A stretch of 64,000 nt of DNA from Mesorhizobium sp. PAMC28654 (GTDB lineage Bacteria > Pseudomonadota > Alphaproteobacteria > Rhizobiales > Rhizobiaceae). A program made the position numbers and the translations under genes. The DNA is taken from contig NZ_CP085135.1 in assembly GCF_020616515.1 (NCBI RefSeq), positions 5,069,001-5,133,000 on the forward strand, given 5' to 3'. A model generated the notes under the pieces. It searched no databases. It worked only from the letters and a program-made list of their open reading frames with translations, and was not told the DNA's origin. This document shows positions 19,201 through 31,859 of this stretch, in pieces. The stretch's first letter is position 1; every line of letters begins with the position of its first letter.

Positions 19201-22200
19201 GGTGGCGGCGGCTCCGGCGGGTTCTCGATCACGGGAGGCCTCGGCCCGACGGTCTCCGTTGCGGGCAGTGGCGATGGCGGCGGCAGCGGCGGCGAGGTTC
19301 GTGCAACCAACACCAACAAGACCACGACGCTCCAATACGGCTCGGTCGGCCTCTTCGCCCAATCAGTTGGCGGTGGCGGCGGCGATGGTGGCTTCAGTTA
19401 TGGCATTGGCACAACAGCAGCCGTATCGGTCGGTGGCGGTGGTGGACTGGGTGGCGACGGCAAGCTGGTGGATGTCACCAACAATGCCAACATCAGGACC
19501 TATGGCGGCCTCTCGCATGGCATCCTGGCGCAGTCGGTGGGCGGCGGTGGCGGAAATGGCGGCGCGGCGAACTCCGTATCGGCCGGCCTTGCCGCGATCT
19601 CGGTCTCGATCGGCGGTGGTGGTGGTGGTGGTGGCGGCACCGGCGGCAACGTCATCGTTCGCCATGCCGGCGACATCACAGTCAATGGCCGCGGCTCCAA
19701 GGGCATTTTCGCGCAGTCGGTCGGCGGCAATGGCGGCAGCGGCGGCGATGCGTTCGCCCTGTCGGCCGCGGCAAACATCTACCCCTATCCGGCAGGCGCG
19801 CTCTCGGTGTCGGTCGGCGGCTCGGGCGCTGCCGGAGGTAACGCCGGCACGGTGGAAGTCACCGGCAACGGACACATCGCATCGATACCCAATCCTGACG
19901 TGGTCGATGACAGCGGCAAGCCGATCAATCCCGACAATGGTGGCGGCATATTGGCGCAATCGGTTGGCGGTCGCGGTGGCGACGGCGGTCGCAGCCGCAC
20001 CTATTCTGGCAGTTTCAGCCCAACGGTGAGCATCAATCTGGGCGCCTCGATTGGCGGCAAGGGTGGTGGCGGCGGCATCGGCAACACCGTGACCGCCAAT
20101 TTCGGGCTCACCGATCCGACCAGCTCGATCGTGACCACGGGCAACAATTCGCATGGCATTCTTGCGCAGTCGGTCGGTGGCGGCGGCGGCAATGGCGGCG
20201 ATTCCATGGCTGGCGCGGGTGGCCTCGGAGGCAGCGTCACGGTCAGTGCCACGGTGACCGTCGGCGGTTGGGGCGGCTCAGGCAACATCGGCGGAACCGT
20301 CAATGTGACCAATGCGGCCTCGATCACAACGGGGAGAAATCTCAGCAATGCGATTCTGGCGCAGTCGATCGGCGGCGGCGGCGGTTCCGGCGGTTCGGCC
20401 AGCGGCACCACGGCATCGATCGGCAACGGCTCGAATGTCAATGTCAGCGCCAATGTGGCGATCGGCGGCCAGGGTGGCGATGGAAACAATGGCGGCGCGG
20501 TCACGGTCATAAATTCCGGCGTGCTCGAGACCTATGGCGACTTCTCCAATGGCATCGTGGCCCAGTCGATCGGCGGCGGGGGTGGCGCTGGTGGCTCGGC
20601 CGATGCCAAGGCCTATGACCTGGGCAGCGAGGGAACCAATATCAACGCGAACCTCGCGATCGGTGGCGGCGGCGGCGATGCCAACGGGGACCGCGACGGC
20701 GATGCCGTCACCAACCAAGCGGAATGGGGCACCTATGCGCTTGCGCCCGACAGCGGCAGCAGTGGCATGAAGGTGATCGTGAACAATTCCGGCAATATCC
20801 ATACGCGCGGATATGGCTCCGCCGGCATCGTGGCGCAGTCGATCGGCGGGGGTGGCGGCCTTGCCGGCGCGGCGGCCGCGGGCAATGAGGGCAAATATGG
20901 CGGTAGCGCGACCGTTTCGGTGGGCGCGGGCATCGGGCTGGCGGGCGGCGATGCCGGCAATGGCGGTGAGATCCAGGTGACCAACACTGTCAGGATCCAG
21001 ACCGACAGCGACGAATCGAATGGCGTCACGGCAAGTTCCGTCGGCGGCGGCGGCATTGGCGGTGCGGCATCATCAGGTGTCGCGGCCGAGTATGCGATTG
21101 GCGGTTCTGTCGGAGGATTTGGCGGGGCGGCGGGCATAGGTGGTCTTGTGCACGTCACCAATAGCGACACTGCTGAAATTCGCACTCTTGGCAATCGATC
21201 CGTCGGCATCTTCGCCCAGTCGATCGGCGGCAGCGGCGGCGCTGGCGGCGGCGGCGAGAGCCGAGGCTCGGGTGGTACCTTGACAGTGAATCTTGTCGTT
21301 GGCGGCTTTGCCGATGGCGGCGGCGCCGGCGGCGACGTGATCGTGGACAATGCCGGCATCATCACGACCGGCAGTCTGAACCTGACAACCGGCGCTCGCA
21401 CCGGACATGGCTCGCATGGCATCCAGGCACAATCCATCGGCGGCGGCGGCGGCAGTGGCGGCGCGGCGGGCACGACCAGCGAGGAGGCGGAGTACCAGAT
21501 CGGCGCGTCGCTGAGCGGCAAGGGCGGCAAGGGCGGCACGGGCGGCAATGTAACGGTCACCAACCAGGCAACGGGCCGCATCATAACCGCCGGCGACAAC
21601 GCGCACGGGATTTTCGCGCAGTCCGTCGGCGGTGGCGGCGGCTCCGCGGGCGCGGGCAACAGCCAGGCCAAGGGCGGCGACACGACCGTGATCCTGCAGC
21701 TCGGTGGAACCGGTGCGGGTGGCTCCAACGGCGGCACCGTCCGTGTCACGAATTATGGAAGTATCACCACACTCGGCGTCATGTCGCACGGCATCTTCGC
21801 TCAATCGATCGGCGGCGGCGGCGGCGCGTCGAGCTCCCTGACGCAGGCTTCGGACGGCAAGACCAGTATCGGCATTCAACTGGCGCCGCAGGATCTGGTT
21901 GGCCCGAACAAGGTGGTCGGCGCCGGCGCGAATGGCGGCGCCGTCTACGTCCATCACAACGCGGGCACCATCAACACATCCGGCGCGGGCGCCTTCGGTA
22001 TCTTCGCCCAGTCCGTGGGCGGCGGTGGCGGCTTCGGCGGCTCGATGACCAACGAGTCCGAAGGCGACGGAGCTTACTCGCTTCAGGTCGGCGTCAACGG
22101 CGGGTTCGGCGGCAATGGCGGCTATGTGGAGGTGCTGGTCGCCGGCGACATTCACACCACGGGTGTGCTGGCGCATGGCGTGGTTGCGCAGTCTGTAGGC

Positions 22201-24773
22201 GGCGGTGGCGGTTTTGGCGCGGATGCCTCCGGCAAGGCCGGTGTCGCGTTGGGCGTTGGCGGGCTTGGGGCGCCGGCGGCGACGGCGGTAACGTCTATGT
22301 CGAGCGCACCGGGTCGATCATCACCGAAGGCGCGGATTCGATCGCCATTGTCGCGCAATCCGTGGGCGGTGGCGGTGGCTTCGGCGGAACCAGCTTCGGT
22401 CGGTTTACGACCGATGACGATGGCGACGGTCCCACCGAGTTGTCCTTGGAGATGCTGGACGGCTCGACTGGCGTCGGCGGCACAGTCACCATCATCCAGA
22501 CCGGTGAGATCACCACGACAGGCATCCGCTCGCACGGCATAGTCGCCCAGGCGGTCGGCGGCGGTGGCGGCATCGCCGGCGGCCTCAACAAGGGCGCGGG
22601 CTCGGCGGGCGGTGTCGGGGATGCCAATGCCGCCTCGGCGACGGCGAACAGCCAGGTCGCCGTCCATGGCGCGGAAAGCTATGCGCTGTTCGGCCAGAGC
22701 GCGACCGGCCAAGGCAACGCCAAGGCGGTCACGCTGACCGCGAAGTCCAGCCTGTTCGCGCAAGGGGCGGATTCCGTGGCGGCCTATGGCGAGAGCACGG
22801 CCAAGGGCACCAAGGGTAACATCACCATCAATCTCAATGGCCAGTACACGATCGGTGGCGCGGACACAGGCGTGGCGGTCATGCTGGTCGGAGGCCAGGA
22901 CAACACCGTCAACAACAACAGCCTGCTCTATGCGATGGGGGCGACGCCGACATTCTCGGTGCTGCAATCCAACCTTGCCGCGTTCAGCGCCTCGCTGCTT
23001 GCCTCGCCCGGCCCATTCGTGCCGAAGGACGCAATCCTGGAATCCCTGCTCGACGATTTCAGCCCGCTTTCGATCACCGGCACCTCCGGCAATGACAAGA
23101 TCAACAACCAGAAGAGTGTTGTCGGGCTTGGCCGCGTCATCGGCAACATCGACTTGGGCGGCGGCACGAATGAATTCAACAATTTCGAATTCTCCTCGAT
23201 GGTAGGTCTCAAGACCATCGATCTGGGCGGCGGTATGTTCAACAACAAAGGCCTTGTGACCAACAAGGGTATTGGTGTCGTTGCCACGGTGGATGTCGTC
23301 GGCGGCTTTACCCAGACTGGTAGCGGCGATTTCGTCACCGATATCGATCTCAACAACCAGATCACCGATGCCCTGACGCTCACCGCCGCGGGAGATTTCG
23401 ACGGTAAAGCGCCGCTCAACTTCCTGTCCATCGACAAGCTGTTCGCCGAGTATGTGATCGCAAAGGGCGCGTCGATGACGGATTCCGGCATCGTGGCAAC
23501 GACATTGCATCCGGCGGTCGGCTTCAATTTCCTGACCAGGGTGGACAACGGGACGGACCTCGTTCTCTACGCCGACAACCCGACGTTCCTGGAACTGTCG
23601 AAGGATCCGGGATCAGGCACCAAGGACCTCGGCGTTTATCAGATGGCCCAGTATCTCGATGATATCGAAGCATCGTCGAGCCCGGACAATCCGATGGCGC
23701 GGCTCATCAACATGCTGCGCTTCCTGCCTGACGAGAAGGAGCTTGGCGCGGCGCTGACACGGCTGACGCCGCACTATGCGGTGCATACGTTCGACATGAT
23801 CAACCGCTCCGCCGACATCATGCTGGAAACGGCGCGCGAGTGCGCAAGCGCGCACAGCAATCCCGACGGGCGCTGTGTCTGGGCCTCGATCAGCCCGCAG
23901 GCCGAATACAGCCGCGACGCCGGCGCCGGAACCACCAGCCGCGACGATGTGCTGAAGACGATGTCGCTTGGCGGCATCGGCGAGGTCGGCCAGCACTGGT
24001 CGCTCGGCGCCACGATCGGCCGGAGCGAATTCGACTCGAAGATCGATTTCAACGGGGAGCGGCTGTCGGCGACAACGGGCGAATCCTGGCAGGCCTATGC
24101 CCTGGCGAAATACGAGAACAAGAACTATTTCATCGACCTCGCGCTGGGCGGCGGCACCGGCGCGTTCAAGGGCGAGCGAGATACGCATGTCGGTCAGGTC
24201 GGCTACATCCCCGGCGAAACACAGGAGGGGGTCTATCTGCCGGAACTGCTCCTCGACGGTATCGGCAACGGCGTAAGCTATACGCAGAAGACCGCCCAGT
24301 TCGGCGGCTCGACGCGGCTCGGTTTCGTCAAGCAGATGGGCGCATTCTACCTGCAGCCGACCTTGCAGTTCGACGCGCGTTGGCTTCGGGCTTCCGGCAA
24401 GGAGACGGGCTCGGTCGCTGCTTTCAATTTCGATGGCAGCGCCAACATGTACTATTCCGCGACGCCCGGCCTTGAGATCGGCACTGATATTGCACTTAGC
24501 GACATCGCCAACATTCGCATCTACGGAAAAGCCGGCGTGGAGTTCTCCAACAAGGAATGGGAGATCGAGGGACGTTTCGCGGCGGCGCAGAATCTGCCAG
24601 GCAATCCCGCTCTGCACTTGACGGAAGCCGTCGATTCGCCACTCTATCGGGTCGGCGCCGGGCTTGAGCTCAATGGCGTGAGTGGCGTCGGCATGTCCGT
24701 CCGGTATAATGGCGCCTTCGGGGAAACTGTAACACAGAATGCGGTCAGCGCGTCTTTCAAGGTCAGCTTCTAG
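16248..24773 (+). pseudogene. Giant glycine-repeat autotransporter with two compensating frame breaks
   Basis: The span of 8526 bp (2842 codons) is one gene in three segments: 16248-18257, 18258-22270 and 22271-24773. The first break looks like an extra C at 18258-18259; the second looks like one G missing from 22267-22270. Correcting both restores one frame. An extended signal peptide ends near SALPATAQ. The passenger has about 30 repeats of the AQSVGGGGGNGG type. The last roughly 300 residues (from VWASISPQAEYSRD) form an autotransporter beta-barrel ending in FKVSF, the terminal Phe of outer-membrane insertion. As written, translation stops at 18950 and the barrel is orphaned. Sequencing error is a serious alternative to real inactivation. 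Confidence 0.85.
16986..22590 (+). repeat. Glycine-rich passenger repeats (about 30 units)
   Basis: Repeat units of roughly 55-70 residues each carry a core like GILAQSVGGGGGNGG, followed by a strand ending in a Gly-Asn rich turn. They include QSVGG, QSIGG, ESIGG and SSVGG variants. The DNA is not highly conserved between units, so this is an old protein repeat (predicted beta-helix) rather than a recent tandem array. Confidence 0.8.
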
Positions 24774-24809
24774 CTGACTTGAGGCCGAAGCTGGCAAAAA
24801 GGGGTTTTC

Positions 24810-25386
24810 ATGGGTCGCAAGCAAGTCTATTTCGCAGCCGCACTGGGTGTTTTGCGCCCTCGGCTTGTCCGTGTCGATGGCGGCACAAACCAAGGCGGCG
24901 GCACCGGCCACCGACGCGGCCAAGGCGCCGCAACTGCCCGGCGGTGCTTCGGCGCTGTCCGAGACCCATGGCGACTGGACGGTCAATTGCCAGATCGCCG
25001 GCACGAACAAGGTGTGCAGCCTCTCGCATCAGCAGTTCAACAAGCAGACCAACCAGCGCCTGCTGGCGATCGAATTGACGACGAAGACCGGCGAGGATGC
25101 GGCCGGGACGCTTGCGCTGCCATTCGGGCTGGCGCTGGCCAAGGGCGTCGCTCTCGAAATCGACGACAAGAAGCTCGACGGCACACTTCCATTCAACACC
25201 TGCCAGTCGGTCGGTTGCCTGGTGCCGGTGGCGTTCGATACCGACATCACGCCGATGCTCACGAGCGGCACGACGCTGAAGGTCGATGCCACTGCGGCGG
25301 ATACCGGACAGCCGATCAGCTTTTCGATCTCGCTCGCCGGTTTCGGCGGCGCGCTGGCCCGGACCGCGGAACTCTCGGCCAATTGA
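24810..25386 (+). CDS. Invasion-associated locus B (IalB) family protein, apparent frame break in the signal peptide
   Basis: ATG at 24810 follows AGGGG and opens MGRKQVYFAAALGV. The rest of the protein lies in another frame from about 24854 (CALGLSVSMAAQTKAAAPA). Removing one T from the T4 run at 24850-24853 joins the two into a perfect signal peptide and gives about 191 residues. Without that, only a GTG at 24847 with no basic n-region is available. The mature part has the IalB core: HGDWTVNCQ, KVCSLSHQQF and CQSVGCLVPVAFD. IalB proteins are periplasmic. It starts 36 bp after the autotransporter stop, so the two may be co-transcribed. Confidence 0.75.
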
Positions 25387-25411
25387 GTGTCAGACCACGA
25401 TGGGGGATGGG

Positions 25412-25429
25412 GAGCGGCGAATGCCGCTC
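25412..25429. terminator. Short hairpin between convergent ialB-like gene and kdpE
   Basis: A 7-bp GC-rich stem (GAGCGGC with GCCGCTC, loop GAAT) in the 112-bp gap between two convergent genes. No U-tract is evident, so terminator function is only suggested by position. Confidence 0.35.
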
Positions 25430-25498
25430 ACTCTGTCGACTTGACCTTTTCCGGATACGAGTTGCGCCCTCGGGTCAGGCCCGGCGCGCCATCCGGGA

Positions 25499-26191
25499 TC
25501 AGTCGACCTCGCGAAGGCGGTATCCAACCCCGGTCTCGGTGGTGATGTAACGTGGCTGGTCGGGCATCTTTTCGATCTTTTGCCTGAGCTGCCGCACATA
25601 GACCCGCAGATATTGGACGTCGGTTGTATCGCCCCATACCTGCTTCAGCAGGAAATGGTGGGTGAGAACCTTGCCCGCATGCTGCACGAGGATGCGCAGG
25701 ATGTCGTATTCCTTCGGCGAGAGTTTTACGTCCTTGCCCTCGACCTTGACGATGCGCTTCACCAGATCGACGGACAGATCGCCGGTGTGGAACACCGGCT
25801 TCTCGCCCTGCTGCTGGAACCGGTGGCGCAGCGCCACGCGGATGCGGGCGACCAGCTCGTTCATGCCGAAGGGCTTGGTGACGTAGTCGTCGGCGCCAAG
25901 TTCCAGTGCCTTGACGATGCCGGCCTCGTCGGTGCGGCTGGACAGGATGACCACGGGAACGTCGAGGCCGTCGTCACGCCATTTGCGCAACAGGTCGTGG
26001 CCGCCCATGCCGGGCAGGCCAAGGTCGAGCAGGATCAGGTCCGGCTTCTCCGCCTCAACGAGTTCGATCGCAACCTTGGCATTGGGCGCCTCGCTGATGG
26101 CATAGCCCTGGCTGCCGAGGCCGACGCGAAGCAGCTTGCGGATCGGCGGTTCGTCATCGACGACCAATATCTTGACGTTCGAATTTGTCAT
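25499..26191 (-). CDS. kdpE: KdpE response regulator
   Basis: 230 residues of OmpR/PhoB type. The receiver domain has the acidic pair at VVDDEPPI, the phospho-acceptor Asp in LILLDLGLPGMGG (about residue 55) and the conserved Lys in DDYVTKPFGMNEL. The winged-helix DNA-binding domain ends TDVQYLRVYVRQLRQKIE. Phosphorylated by KdpD, it activates kdp transcription under potassium limitation or turgor stress. Its ATG overlaps the kdpD stop (ATGA, 26188-26191). Confidence 0.96.
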   Translation of the reverse strand: MTNSNVKILVVDDEPPIRKLLRVGLGSQGYAISEAPNAKVAIELVEAEKPDLILLDLGLPGMGGHDLLRKWRDDGLDVPVVILSSRTDEAGIVKALELGADDYVTKPFGMNELVARIRVALRHRFQQQGEKPVFHTGDLSVDLVKRIVKVEGKDVKLSPKEYDILRILVQHAGKVLTHHFLLKQVWGDTTDVQYLRVYVRQLRQKIEKMPDQPRYITTETGVGYRLREVD

Positions 26192-28908
26192 GCCAGATCG
26201 TCCGTATTGGGTTCATCGATATCGGGCAGTTCCGTCGGCTTCGGCATGCGGATGGTGAAGACCGCGCCTGGGCGGTCAGTCCGGTTCGCCGCCGAAATCG
26301 TTCCGCCCATCGCCTCGATGAAGCCCCGGCAGATCGACAGGCCGAGCCCGGTGCCGGCGCGGACCTGATCGCGTTTGCGCACCCGGTAGAATGAATCGAA
26401 GATCCGTTCCAGATCGCCAGGGGGAATGCCCGGTCCCTCATCCATGATCTGCAGCAGCACGGAACCATTGTCCCTCCAGCCCTGCAGCCGGATCGTCGAA
26501 GCAGGCGGCGCGTATTTTGCAGCATTGTCGAGGAGATTGAACAGGACCTGCTCGAACAGCACGGGGTCGAGCCGCAGCATCGGCAGATCCTGGGGGATGT
26601 CCGTTTCGATCTTGTGCTCGCCGATGATTTTCCGGGCGCGTTGCAGGGCCGAGCCAACGATGTCGCCGACATAGTGGAGCGCATAGTTGGGCTCCATGGC
26701 GCCGGATTCGATCTTGGTCATGTCGAGCAGATTGGCGATGAAGCGGTTCAGCCGCTCGGACTCGTCGAGCACGGTCGACAGTAGCTCCGCCCGATCCTCT
26801 TCGGGGAGTGCCGGCGCGAACTCCCTCAGCGTGCCGGCCGCGCCCATGATGGCGGCAAGCGGCGTCTTCAGATCATGGGAGATGGAGGTGAGCAGCGCCG
26901 AGCGCAGCCGGTCGGCCTCGGCCGCTAGCTTGGCGCGGTCGACATCGGCGACCAGCTGGATGCGCTCGATGGCGACCGCCGCTTGGTCGGCGAGCGCATC
27001 GAGAAGACGCTGCTGCTCGGGCGTCAACAGCGGGCCCTGCTTGTCGTTGTCGAGGCCAACGACGCCGATCGCCGTTCGCCCTGTGCGTAGGGGAAGATAG
27101 AGGCGCTTGGCGCCAGGAAGCGTGTCGGCGCCGCGCCCCGCCGCACGGTTGTGCTCCCAGGCCCAACGTGCCGCCGCGATGTCGGCCTCGGCCAGCGTGT
27201 CGTCTGGCGGATAGCCGGCCTTGACGGTGATCGTTCCGTCTTCGGGCAGGAGCAGCACGACCCGCAGCTTCAGCATCGAGGCGATCTGGAAGGCGGTGGC
27301 CCAGAGAACGTCGTCTAGTGTGCCGGCGCCGGCGAGTTTCTTTGAAAAGAGGTAGATATCCTCGGTGGCCCGTGCGCGTGAGCGTGCAGCGACCGCCTGA
27401 CGCTGTACGCGCGCCGTCAAATTGCTGGCGATGACCGCAACAACAAGGAACACGCCAAGCGCAACGATGCTCTCCGGGTCCCTGATCGTCAGCGTGTAGC
27501 GTGGCTCGAGGAAAAAATAGTTGAAGGCAAGGGCGCTGACGAGACAGGCATACAGAGCCGGCCAGAGCCCTCCGGTGACCGCCGATGCCAGCACCGCGAT
27601 GAGAAAGATGATCGCGAGATTGCGAACGTCGAGAAACTGGTCGAGGGCCGCGGCGAAGGCGAGCGAGCCCGCGACATAGGCCGTGGCCAGCAGATAGGGC
27701 CAGATCTGGAACTGCCTCTGCTCGTCCGCCGTCCTGACGCTCCGCGACGTCGCCTCGGTATTCGGTTCGTTTCCCGAAATGACATGGACGCTGATATCGC
27801 CGGCATTGCGGATGAGATCATAGGTGAGCGAACCCTCGATCAACTCCCGCCAGCGCGACCGGGTCGGCCGGCCGATGACGATATGGGTGAAGTTGTTCGC
27901 GGTCGCATGGCGAACGATGTCTTGCGCGATGTTCTGACCGGGAATGGTCGTCACCTCGGCGCCGAGCTGCTCGGCAAGCCGCAGATGCGTCGCCAGCCGG
28001 TCCTTGTCCTCTTCGGACATGCTGGCAGAGCGAGGGCCATCGACATGAAGCGCCGTCCAGGGAGCACGGAGCCGGTCGGCCAGCCTGCGCGCATATCGAA
28101 CGCGGGCGGCTCCCCCCGGGCTTGCGTCGATGCAGACGAGAACCCTCTCGCCCGCCGCCCAGGGGCCGGGGATGGCATGGGCCTGCATGTGGATCAGCAA
28201 CTGCTCGTCAACGCGCTGGGCGGTGCGGCGCAGCGCCAGCTCCCGCAGCGCCGTCAGATTGCCCGGCGAAAAATAGTTTTCGATGGCACGCTGGGCGGTG
28301 TTGGGAAAATAGACTTTTCCCTCCTCCAGCCGCTTGATCAGGTCATCGGGGGTGAGGTCGATGATCTCGACATCATCGGCCTGGTCGATGATGGAATCGG
28401 GAACCGTCTCGCGAACCCTGACGCGCGTGATCTGGGCGACGACATCGTTCAGGCTTTCGACATGCTGGATGTTCAGCGTCGTGTAGACGTCGATGCCTTG
28501 CGTCAGGATTTCCTGGACGTCGAGGTAGCGCTTGGGGTGGCGGCTGCCAGGGGCGTTGCTGTGGGCCAGTTCGTCGACAAGAACCAGCGTCGGGCGGCGG
28601 GCGATGATGGCATCGATATCCATCTCGTCGAGGGCGCGCCCCTTGTAGTCGATGTGGCGCCTCGGGATGATCTCATAGCCCTCGACCAGGGCAAGTGTTT
28701 CCTTGCGGCCGTGAGTCTCGACAATGCCGATCACCACGTCCACGCCGTCGGCCAGCCTGGCGCGACCCGACATCAGCATCTCGTAGGTCTTGCCGACACC
28801 GGGCGCCGCGCCCAGGAATATTCTCAGGCGACCGCGCCCTTCGCGCTCCGCATGATCAAGCAGCGCGTCTGGGGAAGGCCTGGTTTCGTTGCTTCTGTCT
28901 TCCGGCAT
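26188..28908 (-). CDS. kdpD: KdpD sensor histidine kinase
   Basis: 906 residues, full length. The N-terminal KdpD domain has a Walker-A motif GAAPGVGKTYEML (about residues 33-45) and a Walker-B-like VLVDELAHSNAPGSRH. A universal-stress-protein domain follows, then four transmembrane segments near 400-500, a GAF-like region and a histidine kinase domain with the phospho-acceptor in TSISHDLKTPLAAIMG and the ATP-binding lid DEGPGIPPGDLERIFD. It senses potassium and ionic strength and phosphorylates KdpE. The gap to kdpC is 56 bp on the same strand. Confidence 0.96.
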   Translation of the reverse strand: MPEDRSNETRPSPDALLDHAEREGRGRLRIFLGAAPGVGKTYEMLMSGRARLADGVDVVIGIVETHGRKETLALVEGYEIIPRRHIDYKGRALDEMDIDAIIARRPTLVLVDELAHSNAPGSRHPKRYLDVQEILTQGIDVYTTLNIQHVESLNDVVAQITRVRVRETVPDSIIDQADDVEIIDLTPDDLIKRLEEGKVYFPNTAQRAIENYFSPGNLTALRELALRRTAQRVDEQLLIHMQAHAIPGPWAAGERVLVCIDASPGGAARVRYARRLADRLRAPWTALHVDGPRSASMSEEDKDRLATHLRLAEQLGAEVTTIPGQNIAQDIVRHATANNFTHIVIGRPTRSRWRELIEGSLTYDLIRNAGDISVHVISGNEPNTEATSRSVRTADEQRQFQIWPYLLATAYVAGSLAFAAALDQFLDVRNLAIIFLIAVLASAVTGGLWPALYACLVSALAFNYFFLEPRYTLTIRDPESIVALGVFLVVAVIASNLTARVQRQAVAARSRARATEDIYLFSKKLAGAGTLDDVLWATAFQIASMLKLRVVLLLPEDGTITVKAGYPPDDTLAEADIAAARWAWEHNRAAGRGADTLPGAKRLYLPLRTGRTAIGVVGLDNDKQGPLLTPEQQRLLDALADQAAVAIERIQLVADVDRAKLAAEADRLRSALLTSISHDLKTPLAAIMGAAGTLREFAPALPEEDRAELLSTVLDESERLNRFIANLLDMTKIESGAMEPNYALHYVGDIVGSALQRARKIIGEHKIETDIPQDLPMLRLDPVLFEQVLFNLLDNAAKYAPPASTIRLQGWRDNGSVLLQIMDEGPGIPPGDLERIFDSFYRVRKRDQVRAGTGLGLSICRGFIEAMGGTISAANRTDRPGAVFTIRMPKPTELPDIDEPNTDDLA

Positions 28909-28964
28909 CAGAATCGATCATGGATGGCGCCGGGGACACTGTCGATCCCCGGCGGCACCATTCG

Positions 28965-29531
28965 TTACTTCGCGGCGTCCAGCGCCAGGTTGAGCGCCAG
29001 CACGTTGATGACGGGCTCGCCCATGAAGCCGAGTTCTCGGCCCTCGACATGGCTGTCGACCAGTGCCTTGACCTTGGCTTCATCGATGCCCCTTGCCTTG
29101 GCGACCCGAGGGACCTGGAAATAGGCCGCTTCCGGGCTGACATGCGGGTCAAGGCCGCTGCCGGACGTGGTGACAAGATCCATCGGCACCGGCTGGTTCG
29201 GGTTTTCCGCCTTCAGCTTCTCGGCATCGCCCTTGATGCGATCGATCAGCTTCGGGTTGGTCGGGCCGAGATTCGTGCCGCCGGAGGAGGAGGCGTCGTA
29301 GCCGTTGTTACCGGCCGCCGAAGGCCGGCCGTGGAAATACTTGTCGCTGGCGAAGGCCTGGCCGATCAGTTCGGAGCCGATGACCTTGCCGTCCTTTTCG
29401 ACCAGGCTGCCGTTGGCCTGCCGTGGGAACAGCGCTTGAGCGATGCCGGTCATGCCCAAGGGGTAGACCAGGCCGGTGAGGGCGGTGAAGAAGACGATCA
29501 TGATGATCGCGGGTCTGATTTGCTTGAACAT
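28965..29531 (-). CDS. kdpC: KdpC subunit of potassium-transporting ATPase
   Basis: 188 residues, normal length. One N-terminal transmembrane segment ([18 protein letters not shown]) and a periplasmic domain with [33 protein letters not shown] and [13 protein letters not shown], all hallmark KdpC motifs. It stabilises the KdpFABC complex in the inner membrane. AAGGATC precedes the ATG; the gap to kdpB is 11 bp. Confidence 0.96.
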   Translation of the reverse strand: MFKQIRPAIIMIVFFTALTGLVYPLGMTGIAQALFPRQANGSLVEKDGKVIGSELIGQAFASDKYFHGRPSAAGNNGYDASSSGGTNLGPTNPKLIDRIKGDAEKLKAENPNQPVPMDLVTTSGSGLDPHVSPEAAYFQVPRVAKARGIDEAKVKALVDSHVEGRELGFMGEPVINVLALNLALDAAK

Positions 29532-29542
29532 CTAGATGATCC

Positions 29543-31632
<2,090 letters not shown>

Positions 31633-31636
<4 letters not shown>

Positions 31637-31803
31637 TTGTTGGCTCCAGTGCCGATGTTGTTGGACGGCGCCGATCGATCGGATGCCGAAAAGAAGTGCG
31701 GCGGCCCGTAGGCCAGCAGCCAGATCACGATCATGACTGCAGCGATGCCGAGGAATGTGGACACGGTCGGGCCGGCAATGAGGGGGAGTTGCCTCCCCCT
31801 CAT
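31633..31803 (-). CDS. Possible small membrane protein between kdpA and kdpB
   Basis: 56 residues if started at ATG 31801-31803. A single transmembrane segment ([20 protein letters not shown]) is followed by a polar tail ending NNIGTGANK. The stop overlaps the kdpB start in an ATGA arrangement, which supports real, coupled translation. The weak point is the start: the ATG lies inside the 48-bp palindrome, without a clear ribosome site. No family recognised; a Kdp accessory peptide or a degenerate gene are both possible. Confidence 0.45.
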
Positions 31804-31814
31804 TGCCGGCCCGA
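31767..31814. repeat. Perfect 22-bp stem palindrome inside the kdp operon
   Basis: Bases 31767-31788 pair perfectly with 31793-31814 around a TTGC loop. The GC-rich hairpin would form in the kdp mRNA between kdpA and kdpB. It could be a processing or stabilising stem, an attenuator, or an inserted intergenic palindromic element. Confidence 0.85.
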
Positions 31815-31859
31815 GGCCGGTCCTTGCGACGCGTGAGTTTGAACCAGGCCATGGCCGTC

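Noticed and set aside
16986..22590. CRISPR-like or tandem DNA array
   Set aside because: The spacing is irregular (165-210 bp), DNA identity between units is moderate and the units are in frame in a coding region. This is a protein repeat.
18012..23510. Long minus-strand ORFs opposite the autotransporter (Pro/Pro-rich or Asp/Arg/Ala-rich)
   Set aside because: They are reverse images of Gly-rich coding DNA, with no start sites and low-complexity translation.
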